A stretch of 64,000 bases of DNA from Plasmodium coatneyi (GCF_001680005.1 NC_033559.1:1488001-1552000); one strand, 5' to 3'. Shown: positions 21,584 through 34,635, counted from the first letter of the stretch. Numbers and translations are program-made. Notes: a model not told the origin generated them from the letters alone.

Positions 21584-23873
21584 ATGTCCGAAACAGCACC
21601 AGCAGAACCAGTAGACGTAAGGAAGAATATTCTGAACGAGAAAGAAAGAAAAGAAAGGAAAGGAAAGAAGGAAAAGGATGAAGGAAACCTTTCCTTTCTT
21701 TTCTTTACCCTTTTTTTTACACTACAGAAATACATAAGAAGAGGCACATATATAAATATTCCCTGTATATATAATATAAAGAAAGAAATGAAAAAAAGGG
21801 AAAATACATATATATAGAAAAACGTGCACACTTACATATATATTCCACATTGCACACTTCTTTTTACCGAACAATATATTTGCAGCCGCAGAAGAAGGAC
21901 ACTTTCCCTTCATATAAAGATTTCTATGGTATATTCGAAAGCGTAAGAGAGAACAAAGAAGACTGTAAAAATGGGTGCAGGGAGAATACGGAGATACCAC
22001 AAAGATTAAATGGGAAAATAAAAGAATCATCTGATAAAATAAAAGGAGCAATATGCACAGCGTGCAAAATGTATAAAGGCGAAGGCACAGGGGACCCATC
22101 CAAAAGAGAAGCTTACCATTTCTTATATTATTGGTTGGGAGATAAATTACCCAAAAGTGGGAACGACGATACCAACTTCCAAACTGACATAAAAGCTATT
22201 TGCGAAGCTATAAATAAATTTTGTGGGACGGGAGGGTCCGGACAATGTGGAATTCCTTGTGATAATATTAGTGGAATTGATTTCCGTAGTAGGAAAACAA
22301 TATTCGATTTTTCTTACAATTTTACTACCATAGAAGAGAATATAAAGGAATGTAAGTTCAGCGATAATAGTGATTGGTCGTCCTACCGAGCGAATGTGTA
22401 CTCAGCATGTACTGTTATGAGCATATATTGCACAACGGAAAGAGGTAAAACAAAGAGTGCTGCATATTGTAAGGAATTAGAAACAAAGTACGCGGTCCCC
22501 TGTAAAACGGCAGAACTGGTGGAACTGCACTGTCAAAAAGTACATGAATTGGAAACTGAAAGAAGAAATGCAACAGAAACAGCACAATACACACTCTCCC
22601 AATTAAACGATGCATTAAGCAAAGCAAATAAAGCTTTTTCTCTTTCTTCTGCTTTTGGTACCTTAGCACTAATGGAATTACCAGCATTGGCATTCTTTCT
22701 CTATAAAGTAAGTACAATTACAAATAAAAATAATGGTACTTAATCCTTCCTCCTCCATAGACCCTCCCTCCTTAGACCTCCTTCTCTCCATAGACCTCCT
22801 TCTCTCCATAGACCCTCCTTCCCTCATTTCCTTCCATCCTTAGGCCTTCCTTTCTTTCCTTAGACCCTTCCTTCCCTCATTTCCTTCCATCCTTAGACCC
22901 CTTCCTTCCTCCTCCTTAGACCCTTCCTTCCTCCTCCTTAGACCCCCTTCTTTCCATAGACCCTTCCTCCTTAGACCCTCCTTTCCTTCCTTAGACATAC
23001 CTTTCCTTCCTTAGACCTCCTTTCCTTCCTTACACATTCCTCTCCTTCCTCCTAAGACCTCTCCTTCCAACACTCAGAACTCCTTCCCTCCAAAGGACCT
23101 TCATTTACTGCTTCCTTCCACCCCTAACAACATCATTCTACCACCCCCAACAATATCATTCTATCACCCTAACAACATCATTCTATCACCACCCTAACAA
23201 TCATCCTTCCTTCCATTCTACCACCCCTAACAACCTTCTTTCCACCAACCACCGACCATCTAACACAAACTTCCGCCTACCACCTAACAACCTTCCTTCC
23301 ACCTACCACCCCTAACACAACCTTCCGCCTACCACCTAACAACCTTCCTTCCACCTACCACCCCTAACACAACCTTCCTTCCACCTACCACCACCTAACA
23401 TCCTTCCACTGACTACCCCTAGCAACCCACCTAGCACCCAACCACCTAACAACACCACACTAACACCTACAAACCTAACAACCTTGGACCCGCCAACCAA
23501 CAAGCACCTAGCACCCCAACCACCCTAACAACCTTTCCTTCCACCAACGACCACCCCTAACAACCTTCCTTCTCTTCAGTATAAACCGTGGTCTTCCTTG
23601 TTTGGTAACCATTCTGGAAGCAGCAGAGGAAAAAGATCAACTGGACGCGAATTTGATGCGTCCACAGAGAGTGCCTCAACAATAACAGACTCAACTGACG
23701 ACAGCTCAACAATAGGTCCAACAGAAAATTCCACCACACTACGCTCTGTGGCGCACACAAGACAGCCTACAAGGTCATCTACCAGCAGAGGAAGGGAAAA
23801 AGAAAGAGGAGCAAGAGCAGGAACAAATAGGACATCGCCGAGTCGCCAGAATATAAGTTACGGTCGGATGTAA
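21584..23873 (+). CDS. KIR: KIR protein, three exons
   Basis: KIR variant antigen. Exon 1 is 21584..21616 (MSETAPAEPVD, donor GTAAGG), exon 2 is 21886..22707 (acceptor TATTTGCAG), exon 3 is 23580..23873 (acceptor TCTCTTCAG). All phases are 0, giving 383 codons with the stop. The core runs PQKKDTFPSYKDFYGIF, ICTACKMYKGEG, YHFLYYWLGDKL, RKTIFDFSYNF, with a cysteine-rich second half. The membrane segment is ALMELPALAFFLYK. The tail begins YKPWSSLFGNHSGSSRGKRS and is Ser/Thr-rich with a basic end. Intron 2 (22708..23579) is large and filled with pyrimidine minisatellite. The gene converges on SICAvar B. The call is firm; exon 1 is supported by donor, acceptor and phase. Confidence 0.93.
22740..23575 (+). 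repeat. Pyrimidine minisatellite filling KIR intron 2
   Basis: Units such as CCTTCCTTAGACCC (22745..23060) pass into CCACCCCTAACAACCTTCCTT (23100..23575). The tract is C/T-rich on the coding strand and ends directly at the acceptor, so it may serve as a long polypyrimidine tract. Related units occur in spacers and introns across the window. Confidence 0.75.
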
Positions 23874-24379
23874 TATTAAATATATCCCCGCCGGAAGAAC
23901 ATAAATGACCGTGAAATTTATACTGTGTAAAGGGAGGAATGGAATTTCCATTTTTTTCACCCCTTTCTTTTTTTGCTTCATTTTTTAATTTTTTTTCCGT
24001 CACTTTCTATTTTCTTCTGCTTCTTTTTTTTCTTTCCTTCATTTGCATGTATGAGCAATTGCATGAAGAAAAGAATGTCCCCAGAAAGCGGCGCGAAAGA
24101 AGAAAAAAATAAAAAAAAAGGAAGGTGCTTACCTCTTCAAAAAAATATTTAAAGTAAAAAAAAGAATTATTAACGTAAAAAAAATAACCCCCCAAAAAAT
24201 TTAACATTTTGAATTTTAAATTAAAAAGTTGCAAACAAATTAAAATAATGTGAAAAAAAAATATTTCCCGGCTCATATTAATTACACATTGAACATGCAA
24301 ACAATTTAATACACAAAACGCAAAAAAAAAAAAAAAAAAAGAAAGTATTTACTACACCCTAAAACCCGGAATCTGAACT
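23874..24379. other. Convergent KIR/SICAvar B spacer with conserved SICAvar 3' flank
   Basis: The part 24150..24345 matches the SICAvar A 3' flank, including TTTCCCGGCTCATATTAATT (24267..24286) and ACACATTGAACATG with CAATTTAATACACAAAAC after it. The part 23930..24120 is T-rich then A-rich. No gene is seen. Confidence 0.6.
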
Positions 24380-27300
24380 TTAAATCTCTTCCATAGGAAC
24401 CTGTTCCTTAGGGACACCTTCCTTAGGAAGAGAGTCATCCTCCCTAAACCCGGAATCTGAACATGGAACCTCTCCGTTAGGAACAGCAACCTTAGGAATC
24501 TCTTCCTTAGTAACAAAATCTTCCTCCCTAAACCCGGAATATGAACATCGAACATCCTCCTTCGGAACAAAGTCTTCCTCCCTAAACCCTAAACCTGAAA
24601 CTGAACTTGGAACCTGTTCCTTAGGAACAAAGTCTTCCTCCCTAAACGCGGAATCTGAACTTTGAACATCAACTACAGAAACATGTTCCTCCGGAACATC
24701 TTCCTCCTTTATAGACTTGCTTCCCATAAATTCTTCAACCAAAATTTCAAAGAAGTCCTTCTGGGCCAATTGTGTGTCCCCCCTTTGATATTCTTCTAAG
24801 ACTTCTAAATGAATATCAATAATCATGCGGCGACCCACACTGGGGCCAGGACTTTCCCTTTTCGTCGTTTTCGTTGGAACAGATCTTGGTGGATGTCGTT
24901 CCTTTATTAAGATATATTCATGTGGACCATCTGCCTGGTCGTCCACATGATCAAGGAGGTGTTCTTCCAAAGTGGGACCACGTACTTGATGAGCTCTTCT
25001 GTGACGTCGTCTTTTTTTACCGAGGAAGAAAAAATACTAAACAAAAAAAGGGAGAAAATGTTTCTTTAATAGGGGTGTGAAATGTTTGTTCACGCAACAG
25101 CAATTACTACATCAAACCCAACTGTAAAATCCTACACATACACCCTAAAATGCGAAATCCTACACACACACACCCTTAAATTGCTAAATCCTACACATAC
25201 ACCCTTAAAATGCGAAATCCTACACATGCACATCCCTAAAATGTGAAATCCTGAACCCCTTTTTTTCGTTTTTTTTTTTTTTTTTTTTTTTCCTCTTTTT
25301 TTTTTTTTTTTTTTCTTTTTTCTTTCATTTTCATTCTTTTGCGAAAAAGTTTATATTTTTTTCTTTTTCCTCTTTTTTATTTTTTATTTTTTTCTCCATT
25401 TTAAAGAAAAACAATCCTTCTATGCTTTTCTTACCTTCCAAAGGAGATAACTTATGACAGAGGTAGCAATGGCCACAGGAACCAAAGGAAGGTATGGGGT
25501 AAGGAGGTCGGAAGGGTTGTCCATCCCTTGCTAAGACCTCCTTCCTTTTCTTTCTTTTCTTTTTTACCCCTTTTTTTTCTTTCCTTCCTTTTCATTCTTC
25601 TTTACTTTTTTTTTTTTTTTTTCTTTTCTTTTTTTTCTTCTTTCTTTTCCTCTAATGTGAATTTTGTTTTTTTATTTTTTTCTGCGGAAAAAATATTTTT
25701 CCCTTTTTTTTATTCTTACCTTCGAAAGGAGGTAGGCCATAGTAGACATACCAAGGAACACAGGAATTGAAGGGAGGTAAGGAAGGAAAGGATCGATTCC
25801 CTGCTTGTTACTAACTGCGGCAGGAACAGGAAGGGGGGTGTTTACTGCCATTTTTGGTGTTACATCTTGAGTTCGCGAACCACTTGGAACAATTCCATGT
25901 TGACCTTTTCCTAATTGTGTTATTCCTAATGCTGGACCAAGATTTGGTCCTCCTGGTAAGGAGGATAATATGTCCACCTTAGGACCCTTTATACCTCCAC
26001 TGTCATCTTCAGTTGAAGGAATAACAGTTTCCTTTGTTCCATTTTGCGTAGAATCCTCTCCAGTGTTTTGAACACTATTTTTGACACTATTATCTTGGCT
26101 ATCAGCAGCGGGAGGAGGTTGATGCCCATTATCACCCGTAACAGAAGTACTAGTAGGTTGTTGTTCACCAGCAGGCAGGACCTCTGGAGCGGGAGCGGGT
26201 TGTGAAGTTGGAGTCTGTGCAGTGGTTCCGTGGGGGTCTGTATTGGGAATATTAGGAGTGTTAAGGGCAGGGTTCGTATCTGTTCCAGGTTCTACCGTAA
26301 TAACTGATGTTCCTGGAACTAATTGTGAATTAACTGGAATTTCATCATCAACGTCTCCGTCCCCAAGTGTTGCATCAGGGGGAATCCACTCAGTAGGAAG
26401 GAAAGGGAGGGAGTTATCATGATTACTTGTAACATCTGCCCGAGGACTCCCGATTCCAGGTTGGTGAGCAGTGGTTTCTGCTGCCTTTGGTACTTCTGGA
26501 ACTTTGGCAGGTGGTTCTTCTACTCCGTTAGTAGGTTTCCCTTGGTTCGGCTTACCTTCTGCTTTTTTCCCTTGAGTTTCACTATCCCTATTTTCAGGTG
26601 ACACATCTGGGGGAACCTCATCACTTTTACTTACTGATTCTGGTGATGATGCTGGTCGCTCTGGTTGTTGTGCTTGTGCTTGTGGTGGTGGAGGAGGTGG
26701 AAGGGGGGGCATAGGAACAACATCCTCTACGATTTTTTTCAATTCTTCTAGTTTCCTTTTTTCTTCGTCTTTCTGCTCTTTCACCTTCGTCTCAACTTCC
26801 TTCAAAAGTTTTCCCAAGTCCTTCCCCTGATCATTAGTGCTAATCTTCTGATCACCCAGTTGTGTCTCTGCACGCTCAATGTTTGTGAATTCTGGCGCAT
26901 TTTTCCGATATTCCCATTTACCTTTTTCGCACCATGTTTTCTTAATTAATGCTTTCATCATAGAATATAACGCACTTTTGGAAAATAGTTCGTACGCTTC
27001 ACCAACCATATACCTTTTGTCTCCGTCATGAATCTTGGGTGCACCATCATAAGTACATTCCGCATAGTTCCGACTTACTCCAAATCCTTCCCTTACCTGT
27101 TTCACCCACTTAAAGGCGTAATCTATAACCCCCTTAGGAGCACAGAATAACTGCATATAATATGCCCAAAAATTCAATAAATCACACAGAGGAATATCGT
27201 TCACAACTTTCTGACAAACGTTTTCATCTTTCTTATACTGCTTCCCAACCTCGGTAACAATCATTATGTTCCTCATCATAATTTTACAAAAATCTTTGTA

Positions 27301-28585
27301 CTTCTCTAACTTCACATCCCCTTCTAATGTTTCATTCTGATCGCATATATCTAACATACTCTCCAGTTCTTTATAATTATCTTTGTCCGTGCTGGATACA
27401 CTGCTAGAGAATGTTGTAAACCATTCTTCTATACTCACTGTATAGAAGGAAGAGCAGAGCAAAAGGGGGGGCATGTACACATAATATACGTACCGTGCAT
27501 ATATTTTGTCTACAGGATTCCATTAACGGAAGGAATGAACAAAATTACAGATACCCCATATTCATTAGAGCTGTATTTTAAAGTCAAAAACAAATACTTA
27601 CGGTCTTCTTTGTCATCAGACCCATCTTCAGTGGTGGTACTACCAGGACATTCATATGGAGTTTTCTTTTTTTTCATTTTTTCCCCTAATTTCTCCAGTA
27701 CTGTACCAACCTTATCCGTGGGAACATATTGCTTGTTTTCTACTATGTCCTTCATTTCACTCTCACTCATCCATTCCTTCTCCTTTTCTTCTAACTTCCT
27801 TGGTACCTTCCTTTTCACTTTACTGTGATGACCACTCCTGCACCAAGGTCCGATTATATTCTGCAAATTCCCATAATCAGCAATTTCAGAATCCTTACCC
27901 TTAATCAACTTTGCTACTGTTTCTCCAACTAAAATATTTCCTATTTTTAATTGATCAAAGTCCATCCCGCTGCATTTATTGTAAGTACTCTCAATTCCTG
28001 CAGCATCTCCTCGTGCTTCTGTTATTCTTAATGCATATTCCACATAATCCTTAAACCAGCAATACTTCTTTAACATTTTAAGCATGACTGTTGTTCCAAC
28101 TATACACTTCAGGAAAGACTTTTCCTCCGTGTCTTCTTCAACTTCTATTTTTTTCTTTGTTCCTTTATCCACTAATTTCAATCCGTTCATATACATAAAT
28201 GTTCTCATTAAAGCCTTGCATAATGGTTTGTGATAGTCTATAATTGTAATTATTCCTTCAGGATCGCTCTGACAGTAATTTTTTGCTATGTTGTCTGTGT
28301 GATTATTCAATTTTTGCATTAACTCATCCACAATTTTCTTTATACTATCGGATATTCTTTGCTACAGGATGTGTGTAAAAATGAACCACATACATATGTA
28401 CACATACCTTACTCTGCATCTTCTTGCAGTTCATTTCTCCCCATATATATATATATATAAATAGACTCATTCATGATCCCTTCTTGTTAAATGTAACTGC
28501 TTACATCAACCATGTCGTTCCTGCGGGGATGTTTCCTCCTTTCCTCCAGCCATTTATTCAATACCCTCCTCAGTATATCCCCCAT
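24380..28585 (-). CDS. SICAvar: SICAvar B, short few-exon type
   Basis: SICA antigen of the short form (few exons, like published type II SICAvar). Exons in transcript order: 28505..28585 (MGDILRRVLNKWLEERRK), 27602..28361, 25720..27437, optional 25435..25530, and 24380..25036. Phases are consistent: 1104 codons with the optional exon, 1072 without. Exon 2 is one cysteine-rich domain (CKALMRTFMYMNGL, YALRITEARGD, GPWCRSG). Exon 3 has a second domain (CDLLNFWAYYMQLFCAP), a Pro/Thr-rich stalk and a membrane segment (IPVFLGMSTMAYLLSK). The optional exon encodes another membrane segment (LVPVAIATSVISYLLWK). The tail exon has YFFLGKKRRRHRRAHQV, then DGPHEYILIKER, IIDIHLEVLEEY, KDFFEILVEEF, and about five acidic REEDFVPKE repeats. 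The extracellular part has two domains, against six cysteine-rich exons in A. Confidence 0.9.
25435..25530 (-). other. Second, optional membrane exon of SICAvar B
   Basis: The frame reads QGMDNPSDLLTPYLPLVPV, then AIATSVISYLLWK and the donor GTAAGA. It is preceded by an AG in a purine-rich context. It is 96 bases, in phase with its neighbours, and resembles the membrane exon of SICAvar C more than the one fused to exon 3. Including both would give two membrane spans, so it is either alternative or a remnant. Confidence 0.55.
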
Positions 28586-29805
28586 TATCGTATAATTTCT
28601 ATTACACAGTTCTCCTGTGTGCTATATACTTATAAATTTAATATATTCCCCTATTATATAAATCATCTTCTACAACTGATAATATTCTTTCAAAAAAAGG
28701 GAAAGAAGGAAAGGAATTACACAATTCCCCATTTTTTTTGCTTCAATTTTTTTTTCCCTTCTTTTTTTTTCTTTCTTTCTTTTCCTTTTTCACTCCTTTT
28801 TTTTTACCTTCTTTTTTTTTACGTTTACTTTTTTTTTTCTTTTTTTTCTTTAAAAAAAAAGTTAGCAACCTTCCCCTTCCTTACATATACACTACCATTC
28901 TTTTATTAAAAAAAAAGAGAAGAAGGAGGAGGAACCTACCACCACCATTCCATACTTTCTTTCTGTTTTCTTTTTTTTCTTTTTTTTCTTTTTTTTCCTT
29001 TTTTTAAAATTTTTCTTTTTTTCTTTAAGAAAAGAAAGAAAATAATTTTAGGTTCTCCTTCCTTTATGCATTGCACTTTCCTAAGTAGAAAAGAAAAAAT
29101 GAGAGAGAAAACACAACCATTTCCTCGTTCCTTTTCATATACATTCTACCTATGTACTCCCTCTTTTTTTTGCATTTTCCTTTATGCACTACATTCTTCC
29201 TAAAAGAAGAAAGAAGGAAGAAGGAAAGGAATGGAATTACGTTCCTTCACCCACCTTTTTTTTTTTTCTTCAATTTTTTTTTTTTTTTCTTTTCCCCTTT
29301 TCTTTTGAAAAAAAAGGAAGGAATTATCCACTTGTGCTTTTCTTTTCTTTTTCTTCCTTTACTTTCTTCCATTTTTTTTTATCCTTCCTCCAAAAAGAAA
29401 AAAATTTTCTAATTTTTTTTTGTTTTATATATTCTTCTTTTAAAAGAAGAAAAAAAAGAACCTACCACCGCCATTCTACTCTTTCCTCTTTTTTTCTTCC
29501 TTCATTTTTTTACTTTTTTTTTTTAAAAAGAAAAAAAAAATGTTTTGTAATGTCTTCTTTTCTTTTATATTTTCTTCTTAAAAAAGAAGAAGAAAAGGAG
29601 GAATCTATCAACATTGTATTTTTTTTTTTTTTTTTTTGTTCCTCTTTTGCTCTTTCCTCAAGAGAAGAGACGAGCAATCTTTTCCCCTTCTTTCCTCCTT
29701 GCTTACATACACTATACATTCTTCTATTATAAAATAAAAAAGAACAGGAAGAAGGAAAGAAAGAGAAACAGAGAGAGGGAAAGAAGGAAGTGAGAGAAGA
29801 GGAAC
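28586..29805. other. SICAvar B upstream region, T-rich, duplicated elsewhere
   Basis: This is the spacer between the 5' end of SICAvar B and the 3' end of the next KIR. It is strongly T/C-rich on plus from 28730. The part 29040..29220 matches 55360..55510 closely (shared TACATTCTACCTATGTACTC and CACTACATTCTTCCTAA), which lies in the equivalent spacer of SICAvar C. The many long open frames here are Phe/Leu/Ser runs from T-tracts and are not genes. Confidence 0.6.
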
Positions 29806-32264
29806 TTATCTAACATAAGGGATAGAATATAACGTAGGAGCATCACCTTCCGTTACGTCCGAATCTGAATATGCTCTTGAGTCTAATGTAGAAGAATCAT
29901 CTTCCTCATTTTCTATATTCAACCTTCGTACTAATGATGTTCTTCTCTTTCTGGTTCTTTTATTGTTTCTTCTATGGGTGCCACCTATTCCAGAGAATAA
30001 ATTGGTATACTAAAGTAAAGAAAGGAAGCGAATACAGATTATATGTACGTGGAGGAGCTCATCCCTAATACATATTTATTTCTTTTCCCTTACGAGAATA
30101 ATACTCATGAAATTGTATTATATATATACTAATTCAAAAATAGCAGCACATACTTTATATAAAAGATAAAAGATTACTGGCAATCCTCCTATAGGAAGTA
30201 TGGAGGAAATCACTGTGGTGGCAGTAGTGGGGGTGGTGCTATTTTCTGGGGGGGTTGTGTTTGCTGTTGTGGGGGGTACGGTAACTGCTTCAGGCTTGTG
30301 AACAAGGCTCTGTTCCTGCCCTCCTGAATGACCACTCTGTTCCAGGCCTCGGTCCTGGTCCTCACTTTGTAGTGTAGTAGCACCGTTGCCCTGTTCAAGT
30401 CCGAGTCCTAGTCCTGAGGAAGGATCTCTATCTTCAACTAATGAAACATCCTCTGAATTCTCATGATTCGTTTGTTTGTCATCACCATCTTCTGAACAGT
30501 CATTTGGGTCTTTCGAGTCTGGGTCTGGGCCTGATTCTTCCTCCGATACGTGCTCTACTGTGCATGTTAATTTTAATAGGTCCTCCTCACTAGGTACTGC
30601 ACCTCCTTTTCCGTTGAGCAGTTTACAGCAGGGATCATTATTAGATTCACCTACACAATTTGCTTTTACCACCTTGTAGGTTTGCTGAGCTTCTTGGATA
30701 TATTCAGAATAGCCCTTAGTGCAGCATTCCTCGCTGGTTGCTAACTGTTTTTTTATACTACCATAGTCCTGATAGTAGTCGAATATGGTTCTTCTGTATT
30801 TAAAGAATGTGGTATCCACAGTAGTATTCATAACTTTACACGCATTTCCAGCACCAAAATCCTCTAATTTCCAGTAGATATCATTCATAACTTCCTGGAA
30901 TTTATCGGGGTCCTCTAAAATATTCAGCAGTATGAATCCTAACCAATAATAGAAGAAACCGCAACGCCCCCCATAGGATGGATCCCCCGGCTTCATGTTA
31001 GATATGGTACACCATGCATTGGAAAATTTAGTGGCACATGTTGTCTCATTATTACATTGCGCACCATGGTCAAAGTCCTTTAATTTACCATTTAAAATAC
31101 TCTCTATTCCTGTTTTCCAGGTGCTGCCATGCGTACATGTATGTTGGTCATTGTTTTCTTCTAATTTGTTATATATTTGTTTGGAAGGTAAGTTATTCAC
31201 ATTGCAGTGATTCTGGTCCGGATCCTGATCCTCCTACAAATGTGGAATTTGCAAAGTGGAACACATGTTTCCATGTATTCCTTACATTTGAATTTATTAG
31301 ATTACACATAGGGTGTTATACATATGTAAGCTGTTACACATATGTAGGGTGTTACATGTGTGTACACACTACTGTGTTAGTCACCCCTAAATGATAGGAG
31401 GTTAATCGTCATTACTCCCGTTGATGATGTCGACATTAATGGAGGTTCCGCGTCCTGTATTGTATCACATTCCAACTTCAGTGGCTCCTGCATACTTTCA
31501 CTTTTTTCCCCTTTCCTAAACTCAATACAATATGAATCAGTAGAGCTTCCAACATTACAAGTACGTCCCACTTCTTCATATGCTTCCTTAGTTTTTTGCC
31601 ATTTTCCCTTTAACTTTAGACATAAGGGAGATTTATTATACTCAGGTTTATCCTGCAGTTTAATATAGTCGTAGTAGTAGTCGTATAGTACTTTTACCTT
31701 TTCGAAAAGGGTATCGCTAATGTTGTAGTATGTATTACTGCAACTCCATTGAGAGCTCAATTCCGGCAGTGCACTATATACGAAGGAGATGGCATTCTGA
31801 AATGTTGCATTCTCCTTCAACTTTCCCTTTATTTTGTCACCTATCCAATAATATAGGAAATTACAACGTTGACCATAATGCTCATTGCCACTTCCCTCCA
31901 TGTTTAGTGCATAACAGCAAGCATTTACAATTTTCTCAGCATAGTCCTTATTATTACTGTGTAACAACCCGAATACAGTTTTCAATTGATCTCTCACTTT
32001 TCCCTCGTAATTATGCCCATCAGTCCCTATAGGGCATGTTCCTCCCTTCTCGTATTTAGCGTACACTTCCTCCGAAGGAAACATATTTGGATCTTCGTCC
32101 TACAAACATAATTTGGTAGAAGTGGAATACATGGGTGTGTGCTCCTGTTTACATGGATTTCTTTGTATTATTATTATTTCAGTTTGTGTGTACAAATTAT
32201 TTCATTTATAATATTTATTCCCCCCCTAAAAATATAAAGTAACCTGTGGTGATGGTGGTTCCAT
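29806..32264 (-). CDS. KIR: KIR protein with two KIR domains, four exons
   Basis: Long KIR with two tandem core domains. Exons in transcript order: 32244..32264 (MEPPSPQ, donor GTTACT), 31416..32099, 30154..31233, 29806..30009. All phases are 0, giving 663 codons with the stop. Exon 2 holds domain 1 (FPSEEVYAKYEKGGTC, CNFLYYWIGDKIKG, KVLYDYYYDY). It has no membrane segment of its own and ends STG before the donor GTAATG. Exon 3 begins EDQDPDQNHCNVNNLPSKQI, holds domain 2 (CGFFYYWLGFIL), an acidic/Thr-rich stalk and the membrane segment SILPIGGLPVIFYLLYK. Exon 4 is the tail (YTNLFSGIGGTHRRNNKRTR, ending YSIPYVR). The alternative is two genes, but domain 1 lacks a membrane exon, domain 2 lacks an ATG exon, and the phases join. 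Confidence 0.88.
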
Positions 32265-32361
32265 TTTGCTCTAGTTGCATATAATTCCTGTATATATAGA
32301 ACAAACACACTTCCTCCCTTTTTTTACTGTGTTAAGGAGGACAAAAATTTTATTTACTTCC

Positions 32362-32364
<3 letters not shown>

Positions 32365-32414
<50 letters not shown>
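32365..32414. repeat. TA dinucleotide microsatellite
   Basis: About 25 uninterrupted TA units, upstream of the two-domain KIR. The homologous spot near 45176..45193 has only about nine, so the length differs between duplicates. Confidence 0.85.
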
Positions 32415-32415
<1 letters not shown>

Positions 32416-33779
32416 CATGTGCGTGTACAGGCAGAACATTCATCCTTCCATTTTTCACATCCACCACATTCCCTTCCTACATTCCTTAGACCCTTTCTTT
32501 CCTTCCTTCCTTAGACCATTCCTTACTATTTATGTGTTCCTTTATTACAGCATGATATGATAGTTCTCCGTACCGCTATTCTTTGAGGACATTATAGAAC
32601 ATTGCAGAACATTGCATTATTATTATTATGTATGTTACACGCACGCTCCCCTATTACATTGTGCAAGCACGCATGCGCTCCTTTATTATGTACATATATA
32701 GAAGGGAAGGGGCTTGTGCAACTGCCTTTCTTCTTTAAAAAAATTTTTCAGAATATGCCATTTACTCTATGTTCTATTTTGCTATTCTTAAATGGAAAGG
32801 AGGGGCGTTGGGGGTGGCGGTGGTAGGTGGGTTGTTAGATCATTAAAGTATTGATAGATCACATATATATATATTGTGTGGTGCAATGCACAATTCATAC
32901 ATATTGTATGCAGTTCATGCATATGTGCAGTTCATATATGGTATGCGGTGCATTTTATATATGTGCATTAAGAACACCTTCCTTTCTCCTCTTCCTTCCA
33001 CCAACCACCTAACAACCTTCCTACCACGTACCAGCTTCCATACGGGGGTAATGTGTACATATTATTAGTACTCATCAGAATAAGCTTAAATTTATTGGAT
33101 AAAAATTAACCATGCACATATGATACACATAGAATAAGGCAGGAAGCAAGGGAATGAGGGACTTGTACTAAATTATGTACATATATATATATATGTGCAC
33201 AAATTATCAGCAACCGAGTTGCTTATGCATTGCACACACCCCCTCTTTTTATATAGTAGTGCTGTGCTTTCGTCACACTTTCTCCAATACATGGTGGGCG
33301 GGGGACGGGTGCGCATACTCCTTTTTTCCGCTTATAGTTGATTCGTGGGAGTGTAATTACATTTTTACGGCCCCCGTCCCCCTGCTGCTCCATGTTGCGT
33401 CGTAAATAAGGACGCCCTCCCTCCCCTATACTTCCCTTAGGGAGCTCTAATTTATACACTACGAACAGTTCATATTAGGTATACGTATTGTGTTCCTGAG
33501 CCACCTTTTCACGTCCTTCCATTCCGCCCTCCTTCAATCCACACTATAACATACATGTTAATGCATCCTTCTCCTTCTCTCTTTCTTCTCTCTTTTTTTT
33601 TCTTCTCTCATTCTTTTTTTTCCTTCCATAACAACCTTATTCCTTTTTTTTTTTTTTTTTTTTTTTTTAAACCCTTCGGCTGTACCAACCCCCCCCCCAG
33701 GGGCGATTAAGTAGCAGGCCTTATTATTGTTCCATAACCTAATAAAAACCTTAGGTCACACACGCTCAAACGTTCATTC

Positions 33780-33955
33780 AAACACCCCGAACCCATATTC
33801 TTACACATCGAACCCATATTCTTACACCCCAAACCCATATTCTAACACATCGAACCCATATTCTTACACCCAAAACCCCTATTCTAACACCCCGAACCCA
33901 TATTCTTACACCCCAAACCCATATTCTTACACCCCAAACCCATAATCTTACACCC
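33780..33955. repeat. 21-base ACCCATATTCTTACACCCCGA repeat
   Basis: About eight copies of a unit close to AACCCATATTCTTACACCCC. A few related copies occur near 46440..46480 in the duplicated spacer. Confidence 0.75.
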
Positions 33956-34129
33956 CCCCCTAAGTGCAAACAACTTCCTTTCGCCTTTCTACCACCCCTA
34001 ACACCACCTTCCTTAGAACCTTTTTCTTCCTTCCTTTGACATCCTCTTCCTTCCTTTGACATCCTTTTCCTTCCTTCCTTAGACATCCTTTTCCTTCCTT
34101 CCTTAGACCCCTAATAATCTTCATTCTAC

Positions 34130-34635
34130 CCCGAACAACCCACCTACAACCCACCTACCACAACCCTAACAACCCATCTACCACAACCCTAACAACCCAT
34201 CTACCACAACCCTAACAACCCAACTACCACAACCCTAACAACCCACCTACCACAACCCTAACAACCCATCTACCACAACCCTAACAACCCAAATACCACA
34301 ACCCTAACAACCCACCTACCACAACCCTAACAACCCACCTACCACAACCCTAACAACCCACCTACCACAACCCTAACAACCCACAACCCTACCACAACCC
34401 TAACAACCCACTACCACAACCCTAACAACCCACCTACCACAACCCTAACAACCCACCTACCACAACCCTAACAACCCACCTACCACAACCCTAACAACCC
34501 ACCTACCACAACCCTAACAACCCACCTACCACAACCCTAACAACCCACCTACCACAACCCTAACAACCCACCTACCACAACCCTAACAACCCACCTACCA
34601 CAACCCTAACAACCCACCTACCACCTACCTAACAA
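34130..34635. repeat. Minisatellite CCTACCACAACCCTAACAACCCA
   Basis: About twenty copies of a unit of about 23 bases, C-rich on plus, ending just before the stop codon of the next KIR. Each copy contains AACCCTAACAACCC, which resembles the telomere heptad complement. It is non-coding. Confidence 0.85.

Noticed and set aside
28738..29732. Long overlapping open frames of Phe, Leu and Ser in the T-rich spacer
   Set aside because: They are products of T/C tracts, occur in several frames at once, and lie in a spacer duplicated near 55.4 kb.
33727..33945. Frame encoding NPYSYTPNPYSNT repeats
   Set aside because: A 21-base repeat keeps any frame open; no exon signals, and the related copies at 46.4 kb are disrupted.
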